From positions 62,001-126,000 of the forward strand of contig NZ_QDKQ01000055.1 in the NCBI RefSeq assembly GCF_003116815.1: a stretch of 64,000 bases of DNA. The letters run 5' to 3'. Position numbers and translations under genes: made by a program. Position 1 is the first letter of the stretch; every line of letters starts with the position of its first letter. Source of the stretch: Caulobacter endophyticus. GTDB lineage: Bacteria > Pseudomonadota > Alphaproteobacteria > Caulobacterales > Caulobacteraceae. The notes under the pieces are model-generated. The model was not told the origin of the DNA. It did not search any database and saw nothing but the letters and a program-made list of their open reading frames with translations. Below, one piece after another: positions 1 through 8,463 of the stretch.

Positions 1-750
1 GCCCGGACGCGGCAGGCCGTCCTTGGTCACCGGCACGCCCCAAGCCAGGTCGCGGGTGATGCCGCGATCGATAAGGCCTTCATCGAGGTGCTTGTAGGCG
101 ATCGACTTGGCCAGGGTCGGCCAGTCGGGGTGGCTGTCGACCCAGGCGCGGATGCGGTCGGCCATCTTGGTCTGGAGCAGATAGAGGTGCTTGGTGTCGC
201 GCACCTCCAGGTTCCGCGAGCCCGAGATCACCGAGTACGGGTCCTTCAGGTCGGTCGGATCCAAGAGGTTGCCGCAGTTGTCGCACTGGTCGCCGCGGGC
301 CTTTTCAAACCCGCAGTGCGGGCAGGTGCCCTCGATATAGCGGTCGGGCAGGAAGCGGCGGTCGTCGATCGAGTAGACCATCTGGTCGACCCGCTCCTCG
401 ATCAGCCCCTGGGCTTCCAGGACCTCGGCGAAGTGCTGGGTCAGGCGATGGTTCTGCGGCGAGGACGAGCGGCCGAAATGGTCCCATGACAGGCCGAAGG
501 CGCGGCCCACGTCATGCTGCAGCACGTGCTGCTCTTCGCAGTAGGTCGCAACGTCCTGGCCGGCGGCCGAGGCGGCCAGCTCGGCCGGGGTGCCGTGCTC
601 GTCGGTGGCGCAGATGTAGAGGGTTTCGTGGCCCCTCGCCCGCTGGAAGCGCGCATAGACGTCGGCCGGCAGCATCGAGCCCGCCAGGTTCCCCAGGTGC
701 TTGATGCCGTTGATGTACGGCAGGGCCGAGGTGATCAGAATGCGGGCCAT
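1..750 (-). CDS. metG: Methionyl-tRNA synthetase, N-terminal part (gene continues beyond left edge)
   Basis: This enzyme charges tRNA-Met with methionine in the cytoplasm. About 250 N-terminal residues are visible on the minus strand, starting at the ATG at 750. The protein opens with [20 protein letters not shown], which carries the class I synthetase HIGH-type signature as HLGN. A zinc-binding knuckle follows at about residues 130-150 (CPHCG ... CDNC), which places it in the zinc-containing MetG subfamily. The KMSKS loop and anticodon-binding domain would lie off the left edge. The upstream gene is the EF-hand protein on the same strand, separated by a hairpin, so metG is probably transcribed on its own. 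Identification is firm; only completeness is unknown. Confidence 0.95.
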   Translation of the reverse strand, partial: MARILITSALPYINGIKHLGNLAGSMLPADVYARFQRARGHETLYICATDEHGTPAELAASAAGQDVATYCEEQHVLQHDVGRAFGLSWDHFGRSSSPQNHRLTQHFAEVLEAQGLIEERVDQMVYSIDDRRFLPDRYIEGTCPHCGFEKARGDQCDNCGNLLDPTDLKDPYSVISGSRNLEVRDTKHLYLLQTKMADRIRAWVDSHPDWPTLAKSIAYKHLDEGLIDRGITRDLAWGVPVTKDGLPRPG

Positions 751-858
751 GGGACGGGGCGTCTTTCCGGGGGCGAACAGCGAAGGGGAGATGTCCGCAT
801 ATAGAAGCCCCCGCGCCGAAGGGAAAGCGTCGCGCGCGTCCCTCGCGATCCGGCGGCA

Positions 859-893
859 GCCCCTGGCTCCAAAGGGGATGAAGAGCCAGGGGC
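859..893 (-). terminator. Hairpin downstream of the EF-hand gene
   Basis: An 11-bp perfect inverted repeat (GCCCCTGGCTC at 859-869, GAGCCAGGGGC at 883-893) with a 13-base loop begins 12 bases past the EF-hand stop codon. There is no U-run, so it may act as a transcript-end stabiliser or a weak terminator between this operon and metG. Confidence 0.45.
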
Positions 894-904
894 GCCCCCC
901 GGCG

Positions 905-1366
905 TCAGTTCGTGTCCGCGGCCACCGGATCGGCGGTCGAAACGACGCCGTCCTTGTTGGTGTCGTGGGTCACGAACATCCGCCAGCCCGAATAGGCGAA
1001 CTCGGCCGGGGTGATGCCGCCGCTCTTGTCGCTGTCGAGCACGCCGAAGCGCACATCGGCCTGGCGCATCTGGCGCACGCGCTCCTCTTCCTTCTTCTCG
1101 GCGGTCTCGGTCGAGGCGGCCAGGCGCTTTTCGAGCCGGCCCTTGAACTCGCCGACGTACTCTTCCTTGGACAGCACGCCGTTCTTGTCGGCGTCGATGG
1201 CCTTGAAGAGCTGGTCGCGGGTGATGACGAACTCTTCCTTGGTGACGATCCCGTCGCCGTTGACGTCCTGCTCCTTGATGAAGGTGTCGCGGGCGTGCGA
1301 GGCGGCCAGGGCCGGGGCGGAGACGGCGGCCAGGACGGCGGCCAGGATCAGGGTGTTGCGGATCAT
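905..1366 (-). CDS. Secreted EF-hand calcium-binding protein
   Basis: A 153-residue exported protein with at least four EF-hand-like loops. The start is the ATG at 1366 ([22 protein letters not shown]), which gives a clean signal peptide of about 21 residues; a longer frame upstream is an artefact of high GC. Loops visible in order are [36 protein letters not shown] and [12 protein letters not shown], each with the expected acidic residues at positions 1, 3 and 5, although the last is C-terminal and may be a half-hand. It would bind Ca2+ or a related divalent ion in the periplasm. It lies 8 bases downstream of the DUF4198 gene in the same transcription unit, divergent from a TonB receptor, so a role in metal handling with that receptor is likely but inferred. 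Confidence 0.85.
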   Translation of the reverse strand: MIRNTLILAAVLAAVSAPALAASHARDTFIKEQDVNGDGIVTKEEFVITRDQLFKAIDADKNGVLSKEEYVGEFKGRLEKRLAASTETAEKKEEERVRQMRQADVRFGVLDSDKSGGITPAEFAYSGWRMFVTHDTNKDGVVSTADPVAADTN

Positions 1367-1374
1367 GTCGGCTC

Positions 1375-2157
1375 TCAGCGCAGGGATTCGAAGGTCAGGG
1401 AATAGGTGTGGCTCTGGCCCGGCTGGCCGGCGGCGGCGGGGGCGACGCGGTAGCGAGCCTGCGCCTGGTAGACGCCCGAACGCTCGGGCTTCAGCTCGAA
1501 GCGGCCCTGGGCGTCGCTCTTGACGGTGACCGGGGCGGCCTTGGCGTCGGCGTAGCGGTCGCCGCCGGCGCTCAGGGTGATCTCCTGGCCGGCCACGGGC
1601 TTGCCGTCGTACAGCACCACGAACTTGGCCGGCTGGCCGGTGGTGATGTCGCTGGGGTGAGTGACCGCCTGGAACTCCAGGCCCTTGCCCACAGGGGCCA
1701 GGGCCCCGTTGCTGGGCGCGCCGCGGGTCACATAGACGTCGGCGGTGGTGATGCTCTGCATGTCGACCAGTTCGGCGCCGGCCGGGGCCTTGCCCGGTTC
1801 CAGAAACTCCCACTCGCCGTTGACCAGCGTGGCCTTGCCGACGCGGCCGGCGCGCTGGCCGGTGGTGATGCGGTAGGTGCCGGCCGTCTCGACCGGGGCC
1901 TCGACCAGGGCCATCTCGCGCAGGTAGGTCGGGGTCAGCGGTTTGCGGACGCCGTCGGGGCCGACCACCGCGTAGGTGTCGGACTTCATCACCACTTCAG
2001 GCGTGAAGAAGCTCTCGGTGAACGAGCCCTGGACGGTCACGATCTTGCGGTCGGAGACGTCGAAGGTGCTGGGCAGCATGTAGGGCGAGTGGGCGTGCGC
2101 CAGGCCGGACAGGCCAAGGCCCGCCAGCAGCGCCGCCGAAGCGAGCATGGTCTTCAT
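1375..2157 (-). CDS. DUF4198-domain periplasmic protein
   Basis: A 260-residue exported protein of the DUF4198 family, often annotated as a periplasmic component of metal uptake. The ATG at 2157 is chosen because AGGGGG sits just upstream and the N-terminus MKTMLASAALLAGLGLSGLA is a signal peptide ending at AHAHS. An in-frame TTG 15 bases upstream overlaps that ribosome binding site and is unlikely. The mature chain begins with HSPYMLPSTFDV, typical of this family, and ends in a beta-rich domain (YRVAPAAA, SHTYSLTFESLR). It is first in a two-gene operon with the EF-hand protein and is divergent from the HutA-like receptor across a 165-base promoter region holding a palindrome. Iron- or metal-responsive control is inferred from context. 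Confidence 0.8.
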   Translation of the reverse strand: MKTMLASAALLAGLGLSGLAHAHSPYMLPSTFDVSDRKIVTVQGSFTESFFTPEVVMKSDTYAVVGPDGVRKPLTPTYLREMALVEAPVETAGTYRITTGQRAGRVGKATLVNGEWEFLEPGKAPAGAELVDMQSITTADVYVTRGAPSNGALAPVGKGLEFQAVTHPSDITTGQPAKFVVLYDGKPVAGQEITLSAGGDRYADAKAAPVTVKSDAQGRFELKPERSGVYQAQARYRVAPAAAGQPGQSHTYSLTFESLR

Positions 2158-2276
2158 CGGAATCCCCCTCAAGGACGATCGGTGCGTGGTCCAGGCTCCT
2201 ATTGCGGATGAATCTAAGAATCAATTGCAAATAACTTGACCAAGCCGCCAGACGGTCGTAGCTCCCCATCCAACGA

Positions 2277-2293
2277 ATGCGAACAATTCGCAT
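2277..2293. promoter_or_regulatory. 17-bp palindrome in the divergent promoter region (possible Fur-type operator)
   Basis: ATGCGAA-CAA-TTCGCAT is a perfect inverted repeat with 7-base arms. It lies 30 bases upstream of the preferred receptor start (2323) and between the two divergent units. Two GANTC sites (2210-2214 and 2218-2222) and an AT-rich stretch (2205-2236) lie alongside. Its size fits a dimeric metalloregulator; assignment to Fur rests on the receptor type and not on a matched consensus. Confidence 0.4.
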
Positions 2294-2322
2294 CTGAGGC
2301 CGAAAACCGGGGGTTACTTCTT

Positions 2323-4575
2323 TTGTCGCGCAACAAACTCGTCTGCTTCGCCGCCGCATCGGCCGGCGCCCTGCTCTCAGCCACGGCCGCCTTCGCTGCC
2401 GACGCGCCCGCCGCCGACGGCGCGGCCGAGCTGGACAAGGTCACCGTCACCGCCACCCGCAGCGAAAAGTCGGTGCTGGCCGTGCCGGCCACCGTCAGCG
2501 TGGTCACCGAGCGTGAGATCGAGGACGGCCTGATCGCCGACATCAAGGACCTCGTGCGTTTCGAACCCGGCGTGTCGGTGCGCAGCGCCCCCGCCCGCTT
2601 CACCGCCGCCGGCGCCTCGACGGGTCGCGACGGCAATGCCGGCTTCAATATTCGCGGCCTGGAAGGCAACCGCGTGCTGGTGCTGGTCGATGGCGTGCGC
2701 GTGCCCGACGGCTACGCCTTCGGCGCCCAGTCGGCGGGCCGCGGCGACTATGTCGACCTGGACGTGCTGAAGTCGGTCGAGATCGTGCGCGGCCCCGCCT
2801 CGGCCCTCTACGGCAGCGACGGCCTGGCCGGTTCGGTCAACTTCTTCACCAAGGATCCGTCCGACGTGCTGAAGGGCAAGAGCTTCGCCGGCCGCGCCCG
2901 CGTCGGCTACAACTCGGCCGACGAGAGCTGGAGCGAAAGCGCCCTGGTCGCCGGCGCCTCGGGCCGCTGGGAAGGCCTGCTGGCCTACACTCGCCGCGAC
3001 GGCCACGAGACCGAGACCCAAGGCACGAACGCCTCGGCCAACATCAGCCGCACCGTCGCCAACCCCGAGGACAACAGCTCCAACGCCGTCCTGGCCAAGC
3101 TGGCCTTCAACCTCGACGACCGCAACAAGTTCACCCTGACGTTCGACCACCTGGACCGCGACGTCGACTGGAACGTGCTGTCGGGCCGCGCCATCGTCGT
3201 GACGGGGGGCGCCCCGGCCTCGACCGCAGTCGTCGGCCTGACCGCCTTCGACAAGCTGCGCCGCGACCGCGTCAGCCTGGCCCACGTCTTCACCGGCGGC
3301 GAAGGCCTGATCCAGAGCGCCCGCTCCACCCTCTACTACCAGAGCAGCACCACCCGGCAGTTCTCGGCCGAGGACCGCTACACGGCCGCCGACCGCACCC
3401 GCGACGCCAAGTTCGACAACGAGGTGTTCGGCGGCGCGATCGAGCTGACCAGCAAGGCCAGCTTCGCCGGGCTCGACCACACGATCGTCTGGGGCGGCGA
3501 CGCCTCGCTGACCCGCCAGGAAGGCCTGCGCGACGGCACCGTGCCGCCGGCCGGCGAGACCTTCCCCAGCCGCGCCTTCCCCAACACCGACTACACTCTG
3601 GTGGGCGGCTATGTTCAGGACGAGTTCGCGGTCGGCCAGGTCACCTTCTATCCGGCCCTGCGCTACGACTATTACAAGCTGGAGCCCAAGAACGACCCGC
3701 TGTTCACGGCCAACGTGCCCCAGGGCCAGAGCGACTCGCGCTTCTCGCCCAAGCTGTCGGCCGTGTGGCAGGCTACCGACCTCGTCAGCTTCTTCGCCAA
3801 CGCCGCCGCCGGTTTCAAGGCTCCTGCCCCGTCGCAGGTCAACACCGGCTTCGCCAACGTCGTCTCGAACTACAAGTCGATCTCCAACCCCGACCTGAAG
3901 CCCGAGACCAGCCGCTCGTTCGAGGCCGGCATCCGCCTGGTGCAGCCGACGTGGTCGATCAGCGTCACGGGCTTCACCGGCAAGTACAAGAACTTCATCG
4001 AGCAGGTTCAGATCGGCGGCAACTTCACGGCCGCCAACCCGGCGATCTACCAGTTCGTCAACCTGGCCGAGGCCGAGATCAGCGGCGCCGAGGCGCGCGG
4101 CGAAGTCTCGCTGGGCGGCGGCTTCGCCCTGATGGGCGCGGCCTCCTACGCTCGCGGCCACTCGACCACCAACGGCGTCAACACCCCGCTGCAGACCATC
4201 GACCCGGCGAAGTTCACCGCGGGCCTGGCCTGGCGCGACCCCGAGGGCCGCTTCGGCGGCCAGCTGAGCGCGGTCCACGCCAACAAGAAATCGCTGGGCC
4301 GCGTGGGCGTGACCTGCACGGGCGGCTGCTTCGCGCCGCCGTCGTTCACGACCCTCGACGCCACGGCCTACCTCAACCTCACCGACGCGGTCACCCTGCG
4401 CGGCGGCGTCTTCAACATCACCGACGAGAAGTACTGGTGGTGGTCGGACGTGCGCGGCCAGTCGGCCGTCGCCATCCCGCCGTCGGCGATGAACCCTGCC
4501 GGCACGCCCCTGGTCGTCGACGGCTACACCGCTCCGGGACGCAACTACAGCGTCTCGCTGGCGGTCAAGTTCTAG
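2323..4575 (+). CDS. hutA: TonB-dependent receptor, heme/hemoglobin type (HutA-like)
   Basis: An outer-membrane beta-barrel receptor of about 750 residues that would import heme or another iron source using TonB energy. The start chosen is the TTG at 2323, preceded by GGGGG; it yields the signal peptide MSRNKLVCFAAASAGALLSA... ending near AFAADAP. A longer frame from a TTG at 2236 would run through the palindromic operator. A TonB box region (KVTVTATRSEKS) is followed by the plug domain (FNIRGLEGNRVLVLVDGVRV, YGSDGLAGSVNFFTKD) and a barrel with an NPDLKPE motif. The chain ends YSVSLAVKF with the terminal Phe expected for BAM assembly. Sequence style matches the TonB hemin/hemoglobin/lactoferrin group. 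The substrate is inferred; a strong terminator follows. Confidence 0.8.
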   Translation: MSRNKLVCFAAASAGALLSATAAFAADAPAADGAAELDKVTVTATRSEKSVLAVPATVSVVTEREIEDGLIADIKDLVRFEPGVSVRSAPARFTAAGASTGRDGNAGFNIRGLEGNRVLVLVDGVRVPDGYAFGAQSAGRGDYVDLDVLKSVEIVRGPASALYGSDGLAGSVNFFTKDPSDVLKGKSFAGRARVGYNSADESWSESALVAGASGRWEGLLAYTRRDGHETETQGTNASANISRTVANPEDNSSNAVLAKLAFNLDDRNKFTLTFDHLDRDVDWNVLSGRAIVVTGGAPASTAVVGLTAFDKLRRDRVSLAHVFTGGEGLIQSARSTLYYQSSTTRQFSAEDRYTAADRTRDAKFDNEVFGGAIELTSKASFAGLDHTIVWGGDASLTRQEGLRDGTVPPAGETFPSRAFPNTDYTLVGGYVQDEFAVGQVTFYPALRYDYYKLEPKNDPLFTANVPQGQSDSRFSPKLSAVWQATDLVSFFANAAAGFKAPAPSQVNTGFANVVSNYKSISNPDLKPETSRSFEAGIRLVQPTWSISVTGFTGKYKNFIEQVQIGGNFTAANPAIYQFVNLAEAEISGAEARGEVSLGGGFALMGAASYARGHSTTNGVNTPLQTIDPAKFTAGLAWRDPEGRFGGQLSAVHANKKSLGRVGVTCTGGCFAPPSFTTLDATAYLNLTDAVTLRGGVFNITDEKYWWWSDVRGQSAVAIPPSAMNPAGTPLVVDGYTAPGRNYSVSLAVKF

Positions 4576-4629
4576 GACCCCCAAGGTCCTAGCCGAGACA
4601 CGCGGTCGTAATGTTGCGGCGACCGCGTG

Positions 4630-4683
4630 GCCCCGTCCTCCTCCGCGCCATGTCGGCCCGGCGCCTGGAGGACGGGGCGTTTT
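4630..4683 (+). terminator. Rho-independent terminator after the receptor gene
   Basis: A 12-bp stem (GCCCCGTCCTCC at 4630-4641 with GGAGGACGGGGC at 4667-4678) with a GC-rich 25-base loop is followed by GTTTTA. It lies about 55 bases after the receptor stop codon. Confidence 0.75.
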
Positions 4684-4812
4684 ACTGTCTGGAGCAGGCT
4701 TCAGCGCCCGCCTTCGCGGCGTCGCAAAAAGAACCGGAAAACGTCGTCGCATCGCCCGGGACAAGCGCGCCGACCCCTGCTAGCAACGGCGCATCCGCAA
4801 ACGGGAGTTCGC

Positions 4813-5418
4813 ATGCTGCGCCGCCTCTACGACTGGGTCATGGGCCTGGCCGCCTCGCGTCACGCTCCCACGAGCCTGTTCGCCGTCTCCTTCGCGGAGA
4901 GCTCGTTCTTCCCCGTTCCGCCCGACGTCATGCTGGCGCCGATGGTGCTGGCCCGGCCCGACCGCGCCTGGCGCTACGCGGCCATCTGCACCCTGGCCTC
5001 GGTGCTGGGCGGCATCCTCGGCTACGCCATCGGCTACTTCCTGACCCCGGTGGGCCAATGGATGATGGCCGCCACCGGCCACGCCGGAGGCCTGGCCGAA
5101 TTCAAGTGCTGGTACGACAAGTACGGCGTCTGGGTGATCCTGGCCAAGGGCCTGACCCCCATCCCCTACAAGCTGGTGACCATCGCCTCGGGCCTGGCGG
5201 CCTTCAGCTTCCCGATGTTCATCTTCGCCTCGGTCGTCACCCGCGGCGCGCGCTTCTTCCTCGTCGCCTTCGTGGTCAAGAAGTTCGGCCCGGCGCTGCT
5301 GCCGGTGATCGAACGGCGCCTGGCCCTGGTGGCCGGCGGTTTGATCCTGCTCCTTGTCATCGGCCTCGCCGCGAGCCATTTCCTGGGAGGAAGCAGCGGA
5401 GGCGCGTGCGCCGTATGA
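4813..5418 (+). CDS. YqaA/DedA-type membrane protein (VTT domain)
   Basis: A 201-residue inner-membrane protein of the VTT/SNARE-associated (DedA-like, YqaA) family, members of which are linked to lipid scrambling or envelope homeostasis. The ATG at 4813 follows GGGAG. Early residues include the family signature FAVSFAESSFFPVPPDVML, then three or four hydrophobic segments (AAICTLASVLGGILGYAIGY, VILAKGLTPIPYKLVTIASG, and a C-terminal segment near LVAGGLILLLVIGLAA). The charged FPVPP turn and GLTPIPYK loop are the usual re-entrant elements. The stop codon overlaps the dsbB start (ATGA), so the two are translationally coupled and Coq7 follows, giving a three-gene membrane and quinone operon. Confidence 0.85.
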   Translation: MLRRLYDWVMGLAASRHAPTSLFAVSFAESSFFPVPPDVMLAPMVLARPDRAWRYAAICTLASVLGGILGYAIGYFLTPVGQWMMAATGHAGGLAEFKCWYDKYGVWVILAKGLTPIPYKLVTIASGLAAFSFPMFIFASVVTRGARFFLVAFVVKKFGPALLPVIERRLALVAGGLILLLVIGLAASHFLGGSSGGACAV

Positions 5419-5975
5419 CCACCGACACCCCGGCCGTGACCACCGGTCCCCTCGTTCCCAAGCGTCCGCCCCTGGCGTGGGTCGCCAAGCACTGGCCGGT
5501 CCTGGCCTTCGCCGCCAGCGCGATCATGCTGGGCGCGGCCCATGCCTTCGAAAGCTTCGGGGGCCTGGCGCCCTGCCACCTTTGCCTGAAGCAGCGCGAG
5601 GTCTACTGGGTGGCCGGAACCGTCGGCCTGGTCGCGACCATCCTGCAGCGCACCCCGCTCTGGGCCAGGCTGCGCGCGCCGGCCCTGTGGCTGCTGGGCG
5701 CGATCTTCCTCTACGGCGCGGGCCTGGCGGCCTTCCACGCGGGCGTCGAATGGAAGTGGTGGCCCGGCCCCAGCACCTGCACCGGCGGCGGCCTGGCCAC
5801 CTCCGACGACCTGGTGGCCATGCTGAAGGGCGCCAAGATCCAGCCTCCGATGTGCGACAAGGCCGCCTGGGTGTTCCTGGGCCTGTCGATGGCCGGCTGG
5901 AACGCCCTGGTCTCGCTGGGCCTGGCCGTCGTCTCGGCCTTCGCCGCCCTGGGTCGCAAGGAGGCCGTGCGATGA
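5415..5975 (+). CDS. dsbB: DsbB-family disulfide bond formation protein
   Basis: A 186-residue inner-membrane protein that would reoxidise periplasmic DsbA and pass electrons to ubiquinone. The ATG at 5415 overlaps the previous stop. Four hydrophobic segments are visible. The first periplasmic loop has the CXXC pair in LAPCHLCLKQREVYW, the diagnostic DsbB motif. The second Cys pair is TCTGGG and PPMC, about 35 residues apart, in the second loop, equivalent to the C104/C130 pair of E. coli DsbB. The next gene, coq7, makes the ubiquinone this enzyme uses, and the stop overlaps its start. The operon therefore joins quinone production with quinone use. Identification is good; orthology to the E. 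coli protein is by motif. Confidence 0.85.
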   Translation: MTTDTPAVTTGPLVPKRPPLAWVAKHWPVLAFAASAIMLGAAHAFESFGGLAPCHLCLKQREVYWVAGTVGLVATILQRTPLWARLRAPALWLLGAIFLYGAGLAAFHAGVEWKWWPGPSTCTGGGLATSDDLVAMLKGAKIQPPMCDKAAWVFLGLSMAGWNALVSLGLAVVSAFAALGRKEAVR

Positions 5976-6544
5976 GCGCCGCCGAACAGAAAGCCGTCCC
6001 GCCCCGTCCCGGCCGCGGCGCCCAGGCCGCCCGCCTGGCCGAGATCCTGCGCGTCGACCAGGCCGGCGAACTGGCCGCCGTCCACATCTACCGCGGCCAG
6101 CAGGCCGTGATGAAGCACGCCCGCGGCCGCGAGCGCATCGCCGAGCAGTTGAAGGAGATGGAGGGCCACGAGCAGGTCCACCTGTCCCGCTTCGACGAGC
6201 TGCTGTCCGAGCGCAAGGTGCGCCCGACCCTGATGTCGCCGCTGTGGCGACTGGCGGCCTTCACCCTGGGCGCCGGCACGGCCCTGATCGGCGACAAGGC
6301 CGCCCATGCCTGCACCGAGGCCGTCGAGTCGGTGATCGAAAAGCACTATGCCGGCCAGATCGACGAGCTGAGGGACCGCGACCCGGCCCTGGCCGCCGAG
6401 CTGTCCAAGTTCCGCGACGACGAGCTGATGCATCGCGACCTGGCCATCGAGGAAGGCGCCCACGAGGCTGCGGCCTACCCGCTGCTCAGCGCCGTCATCC
6501 AGACCGGCTGCAAGGTGGCCATCAAGATCAGCGAGAAGATCTAG
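5972..6544 (+). CDS. coq7: Demethoxyubiquinone hydroxylase Coq7
   Basis: This 190-residue di-iron monooxygenase adds the C6 hydroxyl in ubiquinone synthesis. The ATG at 5972 overlaps the dsbB stop. The protein contains the two EXXH-type carboxylate motifs of the family: DQAGELAAVHIYRGQQ early, EMEGHEQVHLSRF at about residue 65, EAVESVIEKHY at about 115, and DDELMHRDLAIEEGAHEAA at about 150. These give the expected Glu and His ligands on a four-helix bundle. Length matches bacterial Coq7. It ends the operon and is followed by a terminator-like hairpin. Confidence is high. Confidence 0.93.
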   Translation: MSAAEQKAVPPRPGRGAQAARLAEILRVDQAGELAAVHIYRGQQAVMKHARGRERIAEQLKEMEGHEQVHLSRFDELLSERKVRPTLMSPLWRLAAFTLGAGTALIGDKAAHACTEAVESVIEKHYAGQIDELRDRDPALAAELSKFRDDELMHRDLAIEEGAHEAAAYPLLSAVIQTGCKVAIKISEKI

Positions 6545-6575
6545 AACCCCCCCTCTGTCTTTGAGGGAGGGTTTC
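6545..6575 (+). terminator. Terminator-like hairpin after coq7
   Basis: AACCCCCCCTC pairs with GAGGGAGGGTT (one mismatch) around a 7-base loop, directly after the coq7 stop codon, followed by TTTCAATAA. Confidence 0.5.
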
Positions 6576-6627
6576 AATAAGCCCCGGCCTCCCCTACCGA
6601 TGACGGTTCATCCTCGGGGGGAGCCGC

Positions 6628-8382
6628 ATGTCCGTTTCACCAGTCCAGCGTCTGGCCCTCGCCGCCGTCCTTCCGCTGCTCATCGCCGCCGCGCCGGCCA
6701 AGTCGCCCAAGCCCGCGCGCGCCGCGCCAACCGCCCAGACCCTGGCCACCGGCGGGGCGCTGAAGCCCGATCAGGCCGGCGTGCATATCGAGCACGTCGA
6801 CCTGTCGATCGAGGTGTTCCCCCGGCGCAAGGCCATCGCCGGTGAGGCCGTGCTGGCCCTGCGCGCCGACCGCGAGTTGCCGGTGATCGTGCTGGACCTC
6901 GACCGCGAGCTGGCCGTGTCGGCGGTGTCTCTGGACGGCCGCGAACTATCCTCCTCGGCCTGGCGCAATCCCGACGGCCGCCTGTCGATCACTCCGTCCG
7001 CGCCGATCCCCGCCGGTCACACCACCGCCGTGCGCATCCGCTATGCCGGCGTGCCGGTCGAGGCCAAGCGCGCCCCGTGGGACGGCGGTTTCGTCTGGAC
7101 CAGGACCCCCGACGGCCGCCCCTGGATCGCCACGGCCGTGCAGGGCGAGGGCTGCGACCTGTTCTGGCCGTGCATCGACCATCCGACCGGCGAGCCCGAT
7201 CTCGTCGACCTGCGGATCACCGTCCCGGCAGGCCTGTCGGCGCCGTCGGGAGGGATCCTGATCGACGTCGCCGAGGCGGGCGACGGCCGGCGCACCTTCC
7301 ATTGGCGCATGAAGACGCCCAACACCTACGCCGTAGCGCTGAACATCGGCCCGTACGTCCACCTGACGGCGGCCTATCGCAGTCGTTTCGGCGACAGCTT
7401 CCCCATCGAGTTCTGGGCCATCGAGGGCAACGAGGCCAAGGGCCGCAACCTGCTGGGCCAGTTCGCCCCGATGCTCGATTTCTACGAGGCGATGATCGGT
7501 CCCTACCCGTTCCGCTCCGAGAAGATGGGCGCGGTCGAGACCCCGCACCTGGGCATGGAGCACCAGACGCTGAACGCCTACGGCGCCGGCTACGCCCAGG
7601 AAATCTACGGCTTCGACTGGCTGTTGAACCACGAACTGGCGCACGAGTGGTTCGGCAACCAGATGACCAATGTCGACTGGGACGACATGTGGCTGCACGA
7701 GGCCTTCGGCACCTACATGCAGCCGCTCTATTCGCAGTGGCTGCATGGCGACATGGAGTACATGGTTCGCCTGAACGAGATGCGCGTGAAGAGCTTCAAC
7801 CGCTTCCCGATCGTGTCGGGCAAGCCCATGGAGGAAGAGGCCGTCTACGACGCCAAGATCGGGCCGGGGACCGACATCTACTACAAGGGCGCCAACATGC
7901 TGCACAGCTTGCGCGCCCTGATCGGCGATGAAGCGTTCTTCAAGGCCACGCGCGTGCTGGTCTATGGCCGGCCCGATCCCAGGCCCGGCAATTTCGCGCC
8001 GCGCTATGCGGTCACGGCCGACTTCATCAAGGCGGTGAACGAGGCGACCGGCGCCGACTACGGCTGGTTCTTCGACGCCTATCTGCGCCACGCCGAGCTG
8101 CCTGACCTGGTCGAGACCCGCGAGGGCGAGGATCTGGTGCTGGCCTGGAAGAGTCCGACGGGCCGCTTCCCCATGCCGGTCGAGGTGAAGGTCGGCGGCA
8201 AGGTCATCACCCTGCCGATGGCCGACGGGACGGGCCGCGTGAAGGTGGGCGACGTCGCTCCGGTGATCGTCGATCCCGCCTCGAAGATCCTGCGCCGGCA
8301 ACCTTACCTGGAAGCCTACCACGCCTGGAAGACGGCCAGGGACGCCGCCGCCAAGGCTCCCCCGGCCAAACCGCGGAAATAG
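6628..8382 (+). CDS. Secreted M1-family metallopeptidase (aminopeptidase N-like)
   Basis: A 584-residue zinc aminopeptidase with an export signal. The ATG at 6628 follows GGGGGGAG by 4 bases, and the N-terminus (MSVSPVQRLALAAVLPLLIA) is hydrophobic. The N-terminal beta domain of M1 enzymes spans about residues 50-230. The substrate-binding GXMEN element appears as HLGMEHQTLNAYG. The zinc motif is NHELAHEWFGNQ (HEXXH), with the third ligand in the downstream WLHEAFGTY at 18-residue spacing. A Tyr suited to transition-state stabilisation lies in DIYYKGANMLHSL. The C-terminal helical domain is shorter than in PepN, as in the smaller bacterial M1 group. It stands alone between coq7 and a VanZ-like gene. 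Confidence 0.9.
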   Translation: MSVSPVQRLALAAVLPLLIAAAPAKSPKPARAAPTAQTLATGGALKPDQAGVHIEHVDLSIEVFPRRKAIAGEAVLALRADRELPVIVLDLDRELAVSAVSLDGRELSSSAWRNPDGRLSITPSAPIPAGHTTAVRIRYAGVPVEAKRAPWDGGFVWTRTPDGRPWIATAVQGEGCDLFWPCIDHPTGEPDLVDLRITVPAGLSAPSGGILIDVAEAGDGRRTFHWRMKTPNTYAVALNIGPYVHLTAAYRSRFGDSFPIEFWAIEGNEAKGRNLLGQFAPMLDFYEAMIGPYPFRSEKMGAVETPHLGMEHQTLNAYGAGYAQEIYGFDWLLNHELAHEWFGNQMTNVDWDDMWLHEAFGTYMQPLYSQWLHGDMEYMVRLNEMRVKSFNRFPIVSGKPMEEEAVYDAKIGPGTDIYYKGANMLHSLRALIGDEAFFKATRVLVYGRPDPRPGNFAPRYAVTADFIKAVNEATGADYGWFFDAYLRHAELPDLVETREGEDLVLAWKSPTGRFPMPVEVKVGGKVITLPMADGTGRVKVGDVAPVIVDPASKILRRQPYLEAYHAWKTARDAAAKAPPAKPRK

Positions 8383-8463
8383 TCATCTTCCGTTGACTGT
8401 GTTCCTTCACGGTTTGCGAGGCATGCGGCCTTAGGACTCAGGGCTCCACCGCGAGCCGAGCCC

